Assembly: GCF_902825145.1 (NCBI RefSeq)
Contig: NZ_CADEAD010000002.1
Span: 1-64,000 of the forward strand
DNA length: 64,000 bases
Reading direction: 5' to 3'
Origin: Bartonella phoceensis
Lineage (GTDB): Bacteria; Pseudomonadota; Alphaproteobacteria; Rhizobiales; Rhizobiaceae
Shown here: positions 36,490 through 46,180 of the stretch, piece by piece
Layout: each line of letters opens with the position of its first letter
Position numbering within the stretch: position 1 is the first letter of the stretch
Translations under genes and position numbers: made by a program
Notes under the pieces: generated by a model
What the model saw: only the letters and a program-made list of their open reading frames with translations
Databases searched by the model: none
What the model was told of the DNA's origin: nothing

Positions 36490-36783
36490 CGACATTTTTT
36501 TGGGCAAAAAAATTCGCTTCAGAAGAAAAATGCTGAAAATGTCTCAAAAACAGTTAGGGCATGCTTTAGGTGTAAGCTCCTAACAAATTCGAAAATATGA
36601 AACAGGATTAAACCGTATCGCAGCAGGTTTGTTAAAGAAAATTGCCGATATCCTGAGTGTTCCACTTTCCTTTTTTATGCCGATATTTTAGCAAAACAAG
36701 CATCCCCATACCATCATGATGAAAGCATATTGAGCAGAGAGGAATACCTGCTTTTAAAAAGATTTAGAGTGCTCACCTCTTAA
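36490..36783 (+). pseudogene. XRE-family regulator pseudogene (left copy)
   Basis: It encodes a helix-turn-helix regulator: RRKMLKMSQKQLGHALGVSS, then stop TAA, then QIRKYETGLNRIAAGLLKKIADILSVPLSFF. A second lesion is one missing T in the run TTTTTT at about 36671-36676; restoring the frame gives YADILAKQASPYHHDES and EEYLLLKRFRVLTS to the end. Intact members are phage-type or Brt-linked DNA-binding proteins. Both lesions also occur in the right copy. Confidence 0.88.
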
Positions 36784-36897
36784 AACAAAGAGCCATTTTA
36801 CAGCTAATCTCTGACCCAAATGAAAGCTTTTAAAGGTATGCGTATAGAGAGGATTAGGGGCTAAGCTCTTTGAGCATAAACAGAGATTCGTATTTTT

Positions 36898-37389
36898 AGA
36901 AGGGCAGCATTCTATTTGATGGAGATACTTTTGATTTTAAACGATGTGCACCGATGTGTCCGCTCCAAATGCTTGGCTATCTGTTTGAACTTCCTCACTT
37001 TCTTAAAGAATGAGAATTCCTCCTCGTGCCACCGTATAAACAGGGTCTCTAAACAGTCTGCCTTCTTGAGGGGAAATTTCATTAGGCTGACCATTCATAT
37101 GGTGTACTTTATAGATAAAATATTGATTTATCATGAATAATTTATTGTTTTATCTCTTGAATAAGAACGCACAATACAATAAAATTCTTTTTTTTGAATC
37201 AATGAAAATTGCTTGCTTGTATGTTATAAGCGGGGTTGGTCTGTGGGTAAAAAATTTAAAGAAACGCGTCAAAAAACCTCTTATGAATGCTTTTAAATGC
37301 AAGGGTTATAAACATTGAGTTTGGTAAAAATACCTTAGTACACTTTATTCTGATTTCTTAGCAGATTTCTATAAATCATTTATTCGAGA
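36898..37389. other. Intergenic sequence after the Brt/XRE element
   Basis: No gene is recognised. Short frames on both strands (for example 36912-37094 minus) show no family resemblance. AT content is high. Confidence 0.4.
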
Positions 37390-37910
37390 GGTGAGCATAT
37401 GATCTCTCCATTTGCCAGAAATCAGCAGATAATCTCTTGCATAGCCTTCTTTCTCAAAATTAAAGCGCTTTAAAAAAAGCCCACTGTTGATATTTTCAAG
37501 TCTCTAATTTGCCATCATTTTATGGAGATCATAAACATGAAAAACATGGCGTATCAGAGTCGATAAAATCTTGAACATGAGGTCTTTCCCTTGATGTTTT
37601 TCATCAAGAGAAAAACCAAGATGACACGCTTGAAAAACACCACGAATCACATTTGTAAAGTTAACAAGAGCGATGATTGTGCTACCATTTTTCAAGCGGG
37701 TGGCAGAGCGGTATGCTTGTCCTTAGTGTACCCTCACAAGCAAATGCATTTGCTTGTTTTTTCCCGCTGCTAAAGTATTAGAGTCATCAGAAATACTATA
37801 ACCATTAGATTTTATCGGTTAAAAGGGGCGTAAATAGTTTGCCTTGCGCAGGTAATAGGAAGACAGTTCATCTGCGTCCTCTTTATTGATCAATGTGGAA
37901 ATTTTATGTT
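37390..37910 (-). pseudogene. RimJ/GNAT-type N-acetyltransferase pseudogene
   Basis: Reading the minus strand across several lesions gives INKEDADELSSYYLRKANYL, then NGSTIIALVNFTNVIRGVFQ, ACHLGFSLDEKHQGKDLM, DLHKMMAN, a TAG stop, and [25 protein letters not shown]. These are consecutive parts of a RimJ-like ribosomal-protein acetyltransferase. At least two stops and a frameshift break it. It cannot make a full protein. Confidence 0.8.
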
Positions 37911-38301
37911 TTTTTGATTGCCATGGCTTCCTCTTCCCCAAAATATATGAGCCCCCATATTTTTTGGCTCATTTTCCATGGCATGATGTTGAGCAGTTCT
38001 CTTACCATTTGATTTGTGCAAAAGCGCGCATGGTATGGTACAATATCTTTTAGTATTTCACCCACTTGTCTTCTTATCTTACGTCTTAACGGCCTGAATG
38101 AAGTATCAGAACCGTTCTAAGTGCAAGAGACATAATACTCTTTTAAGGATCCTTTTCTCTGGAGAACACTCTGTTGCTGATATTTTCTGTCATAAACCAC
38201 ACGCCCTCCTCATTTTTGGCCGAAATTTAAGGTGCATGATCCATTTTTGTATTTTCCATTCTCTCTTCATTTTGAGAAAATATTTCCCGTTCTCAAGGGT
38301 A
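37911..38301. other. Intergenic region left of gapR
   Basis: About 390 bases with no supported gene. The frame 38098-38382 (+) overlaps gapR in antisense and has no family match. A palindromic run ATATGAGCCCCCATATTTTTTGGCTCAT at 37946-37973 could form a hairpin, possibly ending gapR transcription with read-through. Confidence 0.4.
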
Positions 38302-38559
38302 TCAATTCATACCAAGAGCATTTTTATAAAGCTGGATAACGGCTTCTTCTTCCATGCGTTTATGCTCTTCTTTCTTCCGTAGCCTTATAATGCTGCGAAC
38401 AGCTTTGCTATCAAAACCAGAGCCTTTCAGTTCGGCATAAACCTCTTTAATGTCATCAGAAATGGTTTTTTTCTCTTCTTCTAGTCGTTCAATACGTTCG
38501 ATAAAAGCACGTAATTGGTTTACGGATATCGCGTGTGTTTCATCGGTTATTGTGCTCAT
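38302..38559 (-). CDS. gapR: GapR-family DNA-binding protein (DUF2312)
   Basis: GapR is a small nucleoid-associated protein that binds AT-rich, overtwisted DNA and supports topoisomerases in alphaproteobacteria. The 85-residue protein has [47 protein letters not shown], the diagnostic helical core. The C-terminal part ([19 protein letters not shown]) matches the family end. Confidence 0.93.
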   Translation of the reverse strand: MSTITDETHAISVNQLRAFIERIERLEEEKKTISDDIKEVYAELKGSGFDSKAVRSIIRLRKKEEHKRMEEEAVIQLYKNALGMN

Positions 38560-38859
38560 TGTATTCTTCTCCAGATCTATATGTTAAACTGTTTTTAATA
38601 ATTCATGTATGCTGAGTAAGCCTGAAAAACAAAAAATCACTCAAGCTGTACAGTTTTTTTACAAATTGTCTTTAAATATTTTGTAAAATTTAAGATATAT
38701 GTATTGATAAAAGGCTATGCGCTAAAAAAGAAAAATCATAAAGATCTGAAAGGTTTTTTAAAAAAAGAAGAGAAAGAGTGTATGCTGTACTCTTATAGCT
38801 TACGTTATAAAGGAAATTCTGTGGTTGCCAAAAAACAGGAATGGGCGTGTTATAAAAGA

Positions 38860-39315
38860 ATGAGGCTTTCCCTCTTGAGCATTTTGCTGTGGTGCTCGTT
38901 TATTACTTTCGCAAAAGCTGATTTTAGAGTTTGTAATACCACCCAACAGTCTGTTGGTGTTGCCCTTGGGTATCGCACTTTTTCAGGCTGGGTGAGTGAA
39001 GGGTGGTGGACGGTCCCTGTGGCAGAGTGTAAAACCTTAATCGAAGGACCACTTTCTTCACAATTTTATTATTTTTATGCGGAAGGGGCACAAAAAAAAG
39101 GCGGCTGGTCAGGTTCTGTAACCATGTGTGTACAAGATAGCCAATTTACCATTCAAGGTGTTCATGATTGTTTTCCTCGCGGGTATCAAAAGGCGGAATT
39201 TAAGGAAATTGATACAGGGAATCAAACCAGTTGGATGGTGCAGTTAACTGATGAGTCTTTATTTGATGATTCGGTTGTCCATTCTCCTCCCCTTTCAGGA
39301 GATTCCTCACCGTGA
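38860..39315 (+). CDS. DUF1036 secreted protein
   Basis: This protein of about 151 residues has signal peptide LSLLSILLWCSFITFAKA and then the DUF1036 domain: DFRVCNTTQQSVGVALGYR, EGWWTVPVAECKTLIEGPL and YYFYAEGA. Paired Cys residues suggest disulfides. Function unknown; the family is common in Rhizobiales next to pyruvate kinase. The frame is open from 38704, but ATG 38860 gives a clean signal peptide. Its stop overlaps the pyk GTG start. Confidence 0.85.
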   Translation: MRLSLLSILLWCSFITFAKADFRVCNTTQQSVGVALGYRTFSGWVSEGWWTVPVAECKTLIEGPLSSQFYYFYAEGAQKKGGWSGSVTMCVQDSQFTIQGVHDCFPRGYQKAEFKEIDTGNQTSWMVQLTDESLFDDSVVHSPPLSGDSSP

Positions 39316-40748
39316 AGCGTACACGTAAAGTAAAAATTATTGCCACTCTTGGCCCTTCTTCTTTTTCTAGCGCAATGATTGAAAAGCTTTTTAGGGTAGG
39401 AGCTGATGTTTTTCGTCTGAATATGAGCCATACTGATCGTGAAACAATGGCTGATTTGGTCAAGCGCATACGCGAGGTTGAAGAAATCGTTCAACGGCCT
39501 ATCGGTATTTTAGTGGATCTACAGGGACCAAAATTGCGCGTTGGTTGTTTTGCTAAAGGGCAAGAAGAGTTGCGTGTTGGGCAAAAATTTACCCTAGATG
39601 ATCGTGATGTGCCAGGTGATGCACGGCGTGTTTATTTTCCCCATGCAGATGTATTGGCCGCTGTGAAACCAGGGGACCGGCTGTTGATCGATGATGGAAA
39701 GCTTGAACTATGTGCGCAGTTATGTGATGGCCATTCTGTTGTGTGCCGTGTGGTTGCTGGAACCCGTATTTCTGACCGAAAAGGTGTGAGCCTGCCTGAT
39801 ACGGTTTTGCCTTTTGGTCCAATGACTCCAAAAGATAAGGCTGATCTTCAGGCTCTTTTGCAACAGCCTGTTGATTGGGTTGCCCTTTCTTTTATTCAGC
39901 GTCCAGAAGATATTTTAGAGCTGCGTCAGCTGACAAAAAACAAAGTGGCTTTGATGGCTAAAATCGAAAAACCTCAAGCATTAGGGCATATAGAGAAAAT
40001 TATTGATGTTTCCGATGGTATTATGATTGCACGGGGAGATCTTGGTGTGGAAATGCCCTTGGAAAAAATTCCTGCATTGCAGATGGAGCTGATAAAAGCT
40101 TGTCGTTTGGCCGGAAAGCCTGTTGTGGTGGCTACACAAATGCTCGAGTCTATGATTTCATCCCCTGTTCCAACACGTGCAGAGGTCTCTGATGTCGCTA
40201 CAGCAGTTTATGCCGGAAGCGATGCGGTGATGTTGTCTGCTGAATCCGCTTCTGGTCTTTATCCTGAAGAAGCTGTGCTTATGATGGATCGTATTGCGCG
40301 GCAAATCGAACAAGATCATACTTATGCTGCTCAGGTTAGGGCACAACATCCTACACCAGAGTCAACGGGAACAGATGCAATTTCTCTTGCAGCGAGACAG
40401 ATTGCCGAAACACTCACATTAGCGGCTATTGTTGCTTACACCGCTTCAGGTACAACGGGTGTGCGTGCTTCACGTGAGCGTCCGAGTAGACCAATTATTG
40501 CTTTATCCCCTATGGTGAAAACAGCACGACGTTTGGCCTTGGTTTGGGGGCTACATTGTGTGGTTACTGAAGATGCCCGAGATTTGGAGGATATGGTTGA
40601 TCGTGCAGCGGCGCTCGCTTTTCAAGAAGGCTTTTGCCAAGCTGGGGACCGATTCCTTGTGACAGCGGGCGTTCCATTTGGCACGCCTGGTGCTACGAAT
40701 CTCTTGCGGATTGCTTGTGTTTCTCAAGATGGAACAAAGGGTATTTAA
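39312..40748 (+). CDS. pyk: Pyruvate kinase
   Basis: Pyruvate kinase converts phosphoenolpyruvate and ADP to pyruvate and ATP. Family landmarks: KIIATLGPSS near the N-terminus, FRLNMSH, MAKIEKPQAL (catalytic Lys), IARGDLGVEMP and ATQMLESM. The 478-residue length is normal. It starts with GTG in a GTGA overlap with the DUF1036 gene, so translation is coupled. Decayed fragments of its own sequence follow the stop. Confidence 0.97.
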   Translation: MKRTRKVKIIATLGPSSFSSAMIEKLFRVGADVFRLNMSHTDRETMADLVKRIREVEEIVQRPIGILVDLQGPKLRVGCFAKGQEELRVGQKFTLDDRDVPGDARRVYFPHADVLAAVKPGDRLLIDDGKLELCAQLCDGHSVVCRVVAGTRISDRKGVSLPDTVLPFGPMTPKDKADLQALLQQPVDWVALSFIQRPEDILELRQLTKNKVALMAKIEKPQALGHIEKIIDVSDGIMIARGDLGVEMPLEKIPALQMELIKACRLAGKPVVVATQMLESMISSPVPTRAEVSDVATAVYAGSDAVMLSAESASGLYPEEAVLMMDRIARQIEQDHTYAAQVRAQHPTPESTGTDAISLAARQIAETLTLAAIVAYTASGTTGVRASRERPSRPIIALSPMVKTARRLALVWGLHCVVTEDARDLEDMVDRAAALAFQEGFCQAGDRFLVTAGVPFGTPGATNLLRIACVSQDGTKGI

Positions 40749-40821
40749 ATCTTTGTACGCGATATTCTCTCTGTTTTTTCCAATGGAGCATAGAGGGAGC
40801 AAGATATTTTATGCGCTTTAT

Positions 40822-41010
40822 CTCCTATGGTGAAAACAGCACAGCGCTTGGTCTTGGTTTGGGGGCTGCATTGTATGGTTACAGAAGATGCCCGAGATTT
40901 GGAGGATATGGTTTAGTTCGTTTATGCGGGGGGCTGCTGTGATATTTTCTGCTGAATTTGCTTTTAAGTCTTTATCCTGGAAAAGCTGTGCTTATGATCG
41001 ACCTGTGCAT
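40822..41010 (+). pseudogene. Decayed partial copies of pyk
   Basis: 40826-40915 closely matches 40508-40597 (codons for PMVKTARRLALVWGLHC and following), and 40917-41010 more loosely matches 40203-40295 (AVYAGSDAVMLSAESA region). The order of the two pieces is reversed relative to the gene, so at least two duplication or deletion steps occurred. No usable frame remains. Confidence 0.85.
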
Positions 41011-41499
41011 TTAGTCGGGATGGTTATTCCATCGTCTTTTTAGACATTTTTTGTCCAAACTTCATTTTTGTTATACGATCAATATATTGAAGCTTGATTG
41101 TTCATGATCATTTATAATTTTTGATCTGAAATGTGTGCTCCAAGCAGAGGACTGTTTTTTCATTTCAAACCCTTCATTCAGAGGTAAAAAAACATTTGCT
41201 TAGCTACCATAAAAGGCATTGGTATGGGAATAAAGATGTTTGAAAAAAGTTATCATTCTTCTTATCAATCGCCGTCATGCAAAGGAAGCTGCAACATTGA
41301 AAAATATATTGGCAGCAGCTCAAGAGAAAGATGGTGCTGGTTTATGCATTATACTGGGTTTAAAGATAGTGGTATTTAATGGATTTTGTATGAAAAGTAT
41401 TCACGGGGAAATCTTTTTGATATGTGGTAAAAGCACGAGAGGTGGAATATGCGCATTTGAAAATGATAATTGTTGGGGAGTTTAAAATTTGATGTGCGT
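41011..41499. other. Intergenic region with an unrecognised short frame
   Basis: The plus frame 41240-41485 (81 codons, KKVIILLINRRHAKEAATL at the start) has no family I know; its first half looks coding and its second half does not, so it may be a gene remnant. Nothing else stands out. Confidence 0.35.
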
Positions 41500-41877
41500 T
41501 TATGAATTTTCTTGCTCTTGAAGTCCAACATTGTTTTGGGCATCTTTGAGCAATTGATTAGTAAGTTTTTCAATACGTTCTGTTGTGTTTCGTACAATTT
41601 TTCCCATAGTGCGGTCTCTTTCATTGTGGAGCCGTAAAAGAGTGTCATAATCTTCTTGTAGTTTTTTATTCTCTCGTTTTATTTCTTCCATTTCATCGAT
41701 AATCATAATACCTGCCATAACCGATAAACGATGGTCGCCAATTTCACCAAAATTTTTCTTCAAATGTGCGATATATTGGTCCAATCGAGCAGCAAGCTCA
41801 ACAAGATGATCTTCTTGCCCTTTATTGCAAGCCATGCGATAATTTTTACCATCAATGGTGACGGAAACAGTTTCCAT
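41500..41877 (-). CDS. zapA: Cell division protein ZapA
   Basis: ZapA binds and bundles FtsZ at the division site. The 125-residue protein has the conserved head VSVTIDGKNYRMAC, EDHLVELAARLD and MAGIMIIDEM, then a long coiled coil. It follows the DUF4164 gene by 12 bases. Confidence 0.93.
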   Translation of the reverse strand: METVSVTIDGKNYRMACNKGQEDHLVELAARLDQYIAHLKKNFGEIGDHRLSVMAGIMIIDEMEEIKRENKKLQEDYDTLLRLHNERDRTMGKIVRNTTERIEKLTNQLLKDAQNNVGLQEQENS

Positions 41878-41889
41878 ATATTCAAACCT

Positions 41890-42165
41890 TTATCTATCAA
41901 TGATAACGCGAATCGCTTCCATCGCTTTAATTAAACGTTTGGAAACTTCTTTGTTGGCTGTCTCTAGTCGCTCGACTTGGGCTTCCGCTTTGTCAAGCGC
42001 TTGGGCAAGATGGCTACGATCAGCATTCATTCGTTGAATTTCTTCTTCCCATTCGTTGTTTTTATCAATAATGGCATTACGGTTTATAATGGTAATTTCT
42101 AAGGTTCTTAGTGCTTTTTCCAATTGCTCTAAAGCGTGTGGCAGAACTGTCATCTCTTGGTTCAT
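41890..42165 (-). CDS. DUF4164 coiled-coil protein
   Basis: This 91-residue protein is nearly all coiled coil (LEQLEKALRTLEI, LAQALDKAEAQVERLETANKEVSKRL). It belongs to a small alphaproteobacterial family regularly found upstream of zapA, so a role in division is inferred from context only. Confidence 0.8.
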   Translation of the reverse strand: MNQEMTVLPHALEQLEKALRTLEITIINRNAIIDKNNEWEEEIQRMNADRSHLAQALDKAEAQVERLETANKEVSKRLIKAMEAIRVIIDR

Positions 42166-42377
42166 GATACCTCTATCCTTCAGGTGATTGTATCCTTTAT
42201 CAGTTCTTTATGCAAAACCGAATCACTTTTTTTATTTTTTTACGTGAATTTTATTTTTAAGTATCTCAGAAATTTTAGCAAGCAAAGCAGGGGATAGATG
42301 TTAATTAATAGCTGGATTTTTTGAGCGTATTGGCATAAATGATATGTATATAAAGAAGCGTGAGGGGAAGTTATCTG

Positions 42378-42393
42378 TATCACTGAAGTGATA
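42378..42393. promoter_or_regulatory. Perfect inverted repeat upstream of tkt (operator candidate)
   Basis: TATCACT-GA-AGTGATA lies 107 bases before the tkt start, in the divergent space between the DUF4164 gene and tkt. It could be a dimeric regulator site or a small hairpin (followed by AAAAAAG). No known regulator box is matched. Confidence 0.4.
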
Positions 42394-42499
42394 AAAAAGC
42401 CTCACACTGATGATAAAAGAAACAGTATTTCTCAAACTATTTTAAGAGAATACGGAAGAAGCAACACTATAACCTGTTTAATGAAATGGTCTATCGTCT

Positions 42500-44506
42500 A
42501 TGACAAATACAGAACAACAAAATCAGATGGCCAATGCTATCCGTTTTCTTGCTATTGATGCGATTGAAAAAGCAAATTCTGGTCATCCTGGCTTGCCTAT
42601 GGGCGCAGCCGATATTGCTACCGTTCTCTATACAAAATTCCTTGCCCATGATCCCAAAAATCCACATTGGCCCAACCGTGATCGCTTTGTTTTATCGGCC
42701 GGTCATGGCTCTATGTTGCTTTATGCTTTGCTATACCTTTCTGGTTATGAAGATATTTCCCTTGAGGATCTCAAAAAATTCCGCCAACTAGGGTCAAAGC
42801 TTGCTGGGCATCCAGAATATGGGCATATTGCCGGTATTGAAACAACAACGGGCCCCCTTGGGCAAGGGTTGGCAAATGCCGTGGGAATGGCAATTGCTGA
42901 GCGTCTTCAAAATGCCCGTTTTGGTGATCTCATTAACCATTATACTTATGTCTTGGTTGGCGATGGGTGCCTCATGGAAGGGATTTCTCAGGAAGCACTC
43001 TCTCTTGCTGGCCATTTGAAACTCAATAAGCTTATTGTGTTGTGGGACGATAATAATATTTCTATCGATGGGGAAATTGCTCTTGCTGATAGTACAGATC
43101 AGATAGCACGTTTTAAGGCATCTGGTTGGAATACACATAAAGTTGATGGACATAGCCAAACAGCAATTGCACGTGCCATTGAAGAGGCGCAAAATTCTGA
43201 TAAACCGACTTTAATCGCTTGTAAAACAATCATTGGTTTTGGAGCTCCCAATAAAGCTGGAACCAGTAAAATTCATGGGTCTCCTTTGGGTGCACGGGAA
43301 ATCGCTGAAACCCGTATTGCTTTGGGGTGGAATGCTGAGCCTTTTGTTATTCCAGCTGATATTCTCGATAATTGGCGCTTGGCTGGTCTTACTGCTGCCA
43401 AAAAGCGCCAGAAATGGGAAGCAAAATTTGCTGATCTTCCTGTCTCAGAACGGGTGGAATTTGAGAGGCTGATGCGGGGCGATCTGCTGGGCGGATTTGA
43501 TGGCGCTATTGATGCTTATAAACAGAAACTCGTTGAAGAGCGCCCTTTTGTTGCTACGCGTAAGGCTTCGGAAATGGCTCTTGAGGTTATCAATGAAGTC
43601 GTTACTGAAACCATCGGTGGTTCAGCTGACTTAACCGGATCTAATAATACAAAAAGCAGTCAGATGAAAAGCATTTCTGCTAAAGATTTTTCAGGACGCT
43701 ATATCCATTATGGAATTCGTGAACATGCTATGGGAGCCGTGATGAATGGCCTTGCTCTTCATGGTGGCTTTATTCCTTATGGAGGAACTTTTTTATGCTT
43801 TTCTGATTATATGCGCTCCGCTATGCGGCTCTCATCTTTAATGGGATTGCGTGTAATTTATGTTATGACCCACGATTCTATTGGTCTTGGTGAGGATGGT
43901 CCAACGCATCAACCCGTAGAGCATTTGGCTTGCTTGCGTGCGATGCCTAATCATTTTGTTTTCCGTCCTGCGGATGCTATGGAAACAGTGGAGTGTTGGC
44001 AGTTGGCTTTGAATGCACGCAAAACCCCTTCCACTTTGGCTTTGAGCCGGCAAAATTTACCGCTTTTGCGTCGCGAATATGAAGAAGAAAATCTTTGTAT
44101 GCTCGGTGCTTATGAATTGTTAACAGCCAGTGATGATGCAAAAGTCACGCTGTTTTCTTCCGGTTCAGAACTACAAATTGCCGTAGGTGCTCATGCAATA
44201 TTAGAAGAAAAGGGTATCCCAACGCGTGTCGTTTCTGTGCCTTGTTTTGAACTCTTTGCACAGCAATCTCTCTCCTACCAGCGTGCTCTTATTGGGGATG
44301 CACCCATTAAAATTGCTATTGAAGCTGCTGTTGCCCAAGGATGGGAGAGCTTTATTGGCTGTGATGGAGTGTTTATCGGCATGAATGGGTTTGGTGCCAG
44401 TGGAACGATTGAATCGCTTTATGATCATTTTGGTATTACCTGTGAAAATGTGGTTGCTACCGTTGAAAAAGAGCTTGAAAAGATCGGTAAAAAAAAGGTG
44501 AAATGA
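42500..44506 (+). CDS. tkt: Transketolase
   Basis: This thiamine-diphosphate enzyme transfers two-carbon units in the pentose-phosphate pathway. Landmarks: [14 protein letters not shown] at the N-terminus, the ThDP motif [33 protein letters not shown] (split here: GDGC and WDDNNIS), [15 protein letters not shown] and IREHAMGA. The 668-residue length is normal. It leads the tkt-gap-pgk-aldolase cluster. Its stop sits inside an ATGA that looks like an old gap start. Confidence 0.97.
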   Translation: MTNTEQQNQMANAIRFLAIDAIEKANSGHPGLPMGAADIATVLYTKFLAHDPKNPHWPNRDRFVLSAGHGSMLLYALLYLSGYEDISLEDLKKFRQLGSKLAGHPEYGHIAGIETTTGPLGQGLANAVGMAIAERLQNARFGDLINHYTYVLVGDGCLMEGISQEALSLAGHLKLNKLIVLWDDNNISIDGEIALADSTDQIARFKASGWNTHKVDGHSQTAIARAIEEAQNSDKPTLIACKTIIGFGAPNKAGTSKIHGSPLGAREIAETRIALGWNAEPFVIPADILDNWRLAGLTAAKKRQKWEAKFADLPVSERVEFERLMRGDLLGGFDGAIDAYKQKLVEERPFVATRKASEMALEVINEVVTETIGGSADLTGSNNTKSSQMKSISAKDFSGRYIHYGIREHAMGAVMNGLALHGGFIPYGGTFLCFSDYMRSAMRLSSLMGLRVIYVMTHDSIGLGEDGPTHQPVEHLACLRAMPNHFVFRPADAMETVECWQLALNARKTPSTLALSRQNLPLLRREYEEENLCMLGAYELLTASDDAKVTLFSSGSELQIAVGAHAILEEKGIPTRVVSVPCFELFAQQSLSYQRALIGDAPIKIAIEAAVAQGWESFIGCDGVFIGMNGFGASGTIESLYDHFGITCENVVATVEKELEKIGKKKVK

Positions 44507-44660
44507 GTGTTTATATTGCAATGAATGGGGTTGGTTGTATTAAGCACAAAATATTGCGCTCGTTTATGAATGAAGTAATTGATTAAGATTTAAAGTTGTG
44601 GCTGTTCATCATTTTGGATTATTGGAAATAAATGCCCATTTGTTGGGCTATAAACGCTAT
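44503..44660 (+). pseudogene. Decayed copy of the gap 5' end, overlapping the tkt stop
   Basis: The ATG overlapping the tkt stop opens a 27-codon frame [20 protein letters not shown] that matches the GapDH start [23 protein letters not shown] similarity continues after its stop to about 44655 (GTGGCTGT, then AAATGCCCATTTGTTG). It is probably the ancestral gap start, displaced when the junction was duplicated. Confidence 0.88.
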
Positions 44661-44683
44661 AAGAATAAATAAGGAAGTGTGAA

Positions 44684-45691
44684 ATGACGGTTCGCGTTGC
44701 AATTAATGGGTTTGGTCGTATTGGACGCAATATTTTACGTGCCATTGTGGAGAGTGGACGAAAAGATATTAAAGTGGTGGCTGTGAATGATTTGGGATCG
44801 GTGGAAACCAATGCCCATTTGTTGCGCTATGATTCGGTGCATGGGCGTTTTCCAAGGGATGTTAAGGTTGTTGGTGATGCTCTTGACGTCGGGGGTAGTT
44901 TGATAAAGGTATTGGCAGAGCGTGACCCCGCACAATTGCCGTGGAAAGCTTTAGAGGTCGATATTGCTTTAGAATGTACAGGCATTTTTACTGCACGTGA
45001 CAAAGCAAGTGCGCATTTGGATGCAGGGGCAAAGCGTGTTCTTGTTTCTGCACCTTCTGAAGGGGCAGATCTCACGGTGGTTTACGGGGTTAATCATCAC
45101 GCATTAAGCAAAGAGCACCGGGTTGTTTCTAATGCTTCTTGTACAACCAACTGCTTGGCACCTGTTGCACAGGTTTTGCACAACACGGTGGGTATTGAAC
45201 AGGGCTTTATGACTACAATCCATTCTTATACGGGTGATCAACCTGTCTTGGATACAATGCATCGTGATCTTTATCGTGCACGTGCGGCGGCTCTTTCTAT
45301 GATCCCTACCTCAACAGGAGCAGCGAAGGCTGTTGGGTTGGTTTTGCCAGAATTAAAAGGGTTGCTTGATGGGGTATCAATTCGTGTTCCAACACCAAAT
45401 GTTTCCGTAGTTGATTTGACATTTAATGCTAAGCGTTCCACAACGGTCGAAGAAATTAATACGGCTATTTGTACTGCTGCACAAAGTTCGCTCAAGGGAG
45501 TTTTGGACACTACAGAAGAAAAGCTTGTGAGTTGCGATTTTAATCATAATCCGCATTCAGCTATTTTCCACAATGATCAAACAAAGGTGATCGATGGGCA
45601 TCTCTGTCGTGTACTGGTTTGGTACGATAATGAATGGGGTTTTTCAAACCGCATGGCTGATACGGCAGTAGCTTTTGCCAAAACACTATAA
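44684..45691 (+). CDS. gap: Glyceraldehyde-3-phosphate dehydrogenase
   Basis: This NAD-dependent glycolytic enzyme has the Rossmann start [14 protein letters not shown], the catalytic Cys in [13 protein letters not shown] and the C-terminal [12 protein letters not shown]. The 335-residue length is normal. GGAAGTG precedes the ATG. It lies 177 bases after tkt because of the intervening remnant. Confidence 0.97.
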   Translation: MTVRVAINGFGRIGRNILRAIVESGRKDIKVVAVNDLGSVETNAHLLRYDSVHGRFPRDVKVVGDALDVGGSLIKVLAERDPAQLPWKALEVDIALECTGIFTARDKASAHLDAGAKRVLVSAPSEGADLTVVYGVNHHALSKEHRVVSNASCTTNCLAPVAQVLHNTVGIEQGFMTTIHSYTGDQPVLDTMHRDLYRARAAALSMIPTSTGAAKAVGLVLPELKGLLDGVSIRVPTPNVSVVDLTFNAKRSTTVEEINTAICTAAQSSLKGVLDTTEEKLVSCDFNHNPHSAIFHNDQTKVIDGHLCRVLVWYDNEWGFSNRMADTAVAFAKTL

Positions 45692-45694
45692 TAG

Positions 45695-45715
45695 AGGACC
45701 TTCGGGTCCCTTTTT
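45695..45715 (+). terminator. Rho-independent terminator after gap
   Basis: The stem GGGACC/GGACC type hairpin AGGACC-TTCG-GGTCC(C) carries a stable TTCG tetraloop and is followed by TTTTT. It begins within five bases of the gap stop, separating tkt-gap from pgk. Confidence 0.85.
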
Positions 45716-45949
45716 CTATTCAAAAGACAAAATTTTAGAATAAAATAGCAAGATGTATTTTTTTTGGAAAAACGCGTTGAGACTGCTCTTTGTGCACCAA
45801 AGAAAAGATGTTGCTTCAGTGATTGGGAGAGGGTCTATACGGTATGTGTGGTGTTTCAAACCGTATGCAAGAGCAAAATTTAGAAAAATGAACCTTAAAC
45901 GAGATAAAGCTTGAGATAATACAGATGTGTATCTCTGTGCTTTTACATA

Positions 45950-46080
45950 AAGAGAAAGTTGAGTGGGTGTGTTTTTGTTTGAAACAACGGAAAGTAAAGG
46001 GAGAACAGTGATAGGTTTCCAGGTCTTTGATGATGTTGATGTCAGCTTAGAGGCGTGTTTTTGTCTGAGTTATCAGTACG
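45950..46080 (+). pseudogene. Decayed copy of the pgk 5' region
   Basis: 45955-46078 matches 46126-46245 (TTTGTTTGAAACAACGGAAAG, read in two parts, then AACAGTGATAGG). The start codon is ATA in place of ATG and the peptide GFQVFDDVDVSLEACFCL replaces GFQTLDDVDVAGKRVLV. It includes the leader and ribosome-binding region, so a second copy of the pgk control sequence may still be transcribed. Confidence 0.85.
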
Positions 46081-46180
46081 AGTGATTTTCTTGATTGAAG
46101 ATGAAAAGAAGGTTGAAGAGAGAGAAAGTTGAGTTGGTGCGTTTTTGTTTGAAACGACGGAAAGTAAAGGGGGAACAGTG

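Larger units (their letters stand above)
36305..36897 (+). repeat. Left copy of an inverted 590-bp repeat (Brt RNA plus XRE pseudogene)
   Basis: These 593 bases match 54706-55291 in opposite orientation at about 98-99% identity. Differences include a 6-base CTTTAG tandem copy present only here and a handful of substitutions. Homology stops abruptly at both ends. The two copies bracket the segment 36.9-54.7 kb. Confidence 0.95.

Noticed and set aside
36145..36583. Overlapping frames in the left Brt region (and their twins at 55020-55289)
   Set aside because: They cross a strongly structured RNA region, differ in frame because of the 6-base insertion and have no start signals. The XRE remnant explains only the last part.
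37690..37745. tRNA-like run GCGGGTGGCAGAGCGGT
   Set aside because: It does not fold into a cloverleaf and is part of the rimJ-like pseudogene.
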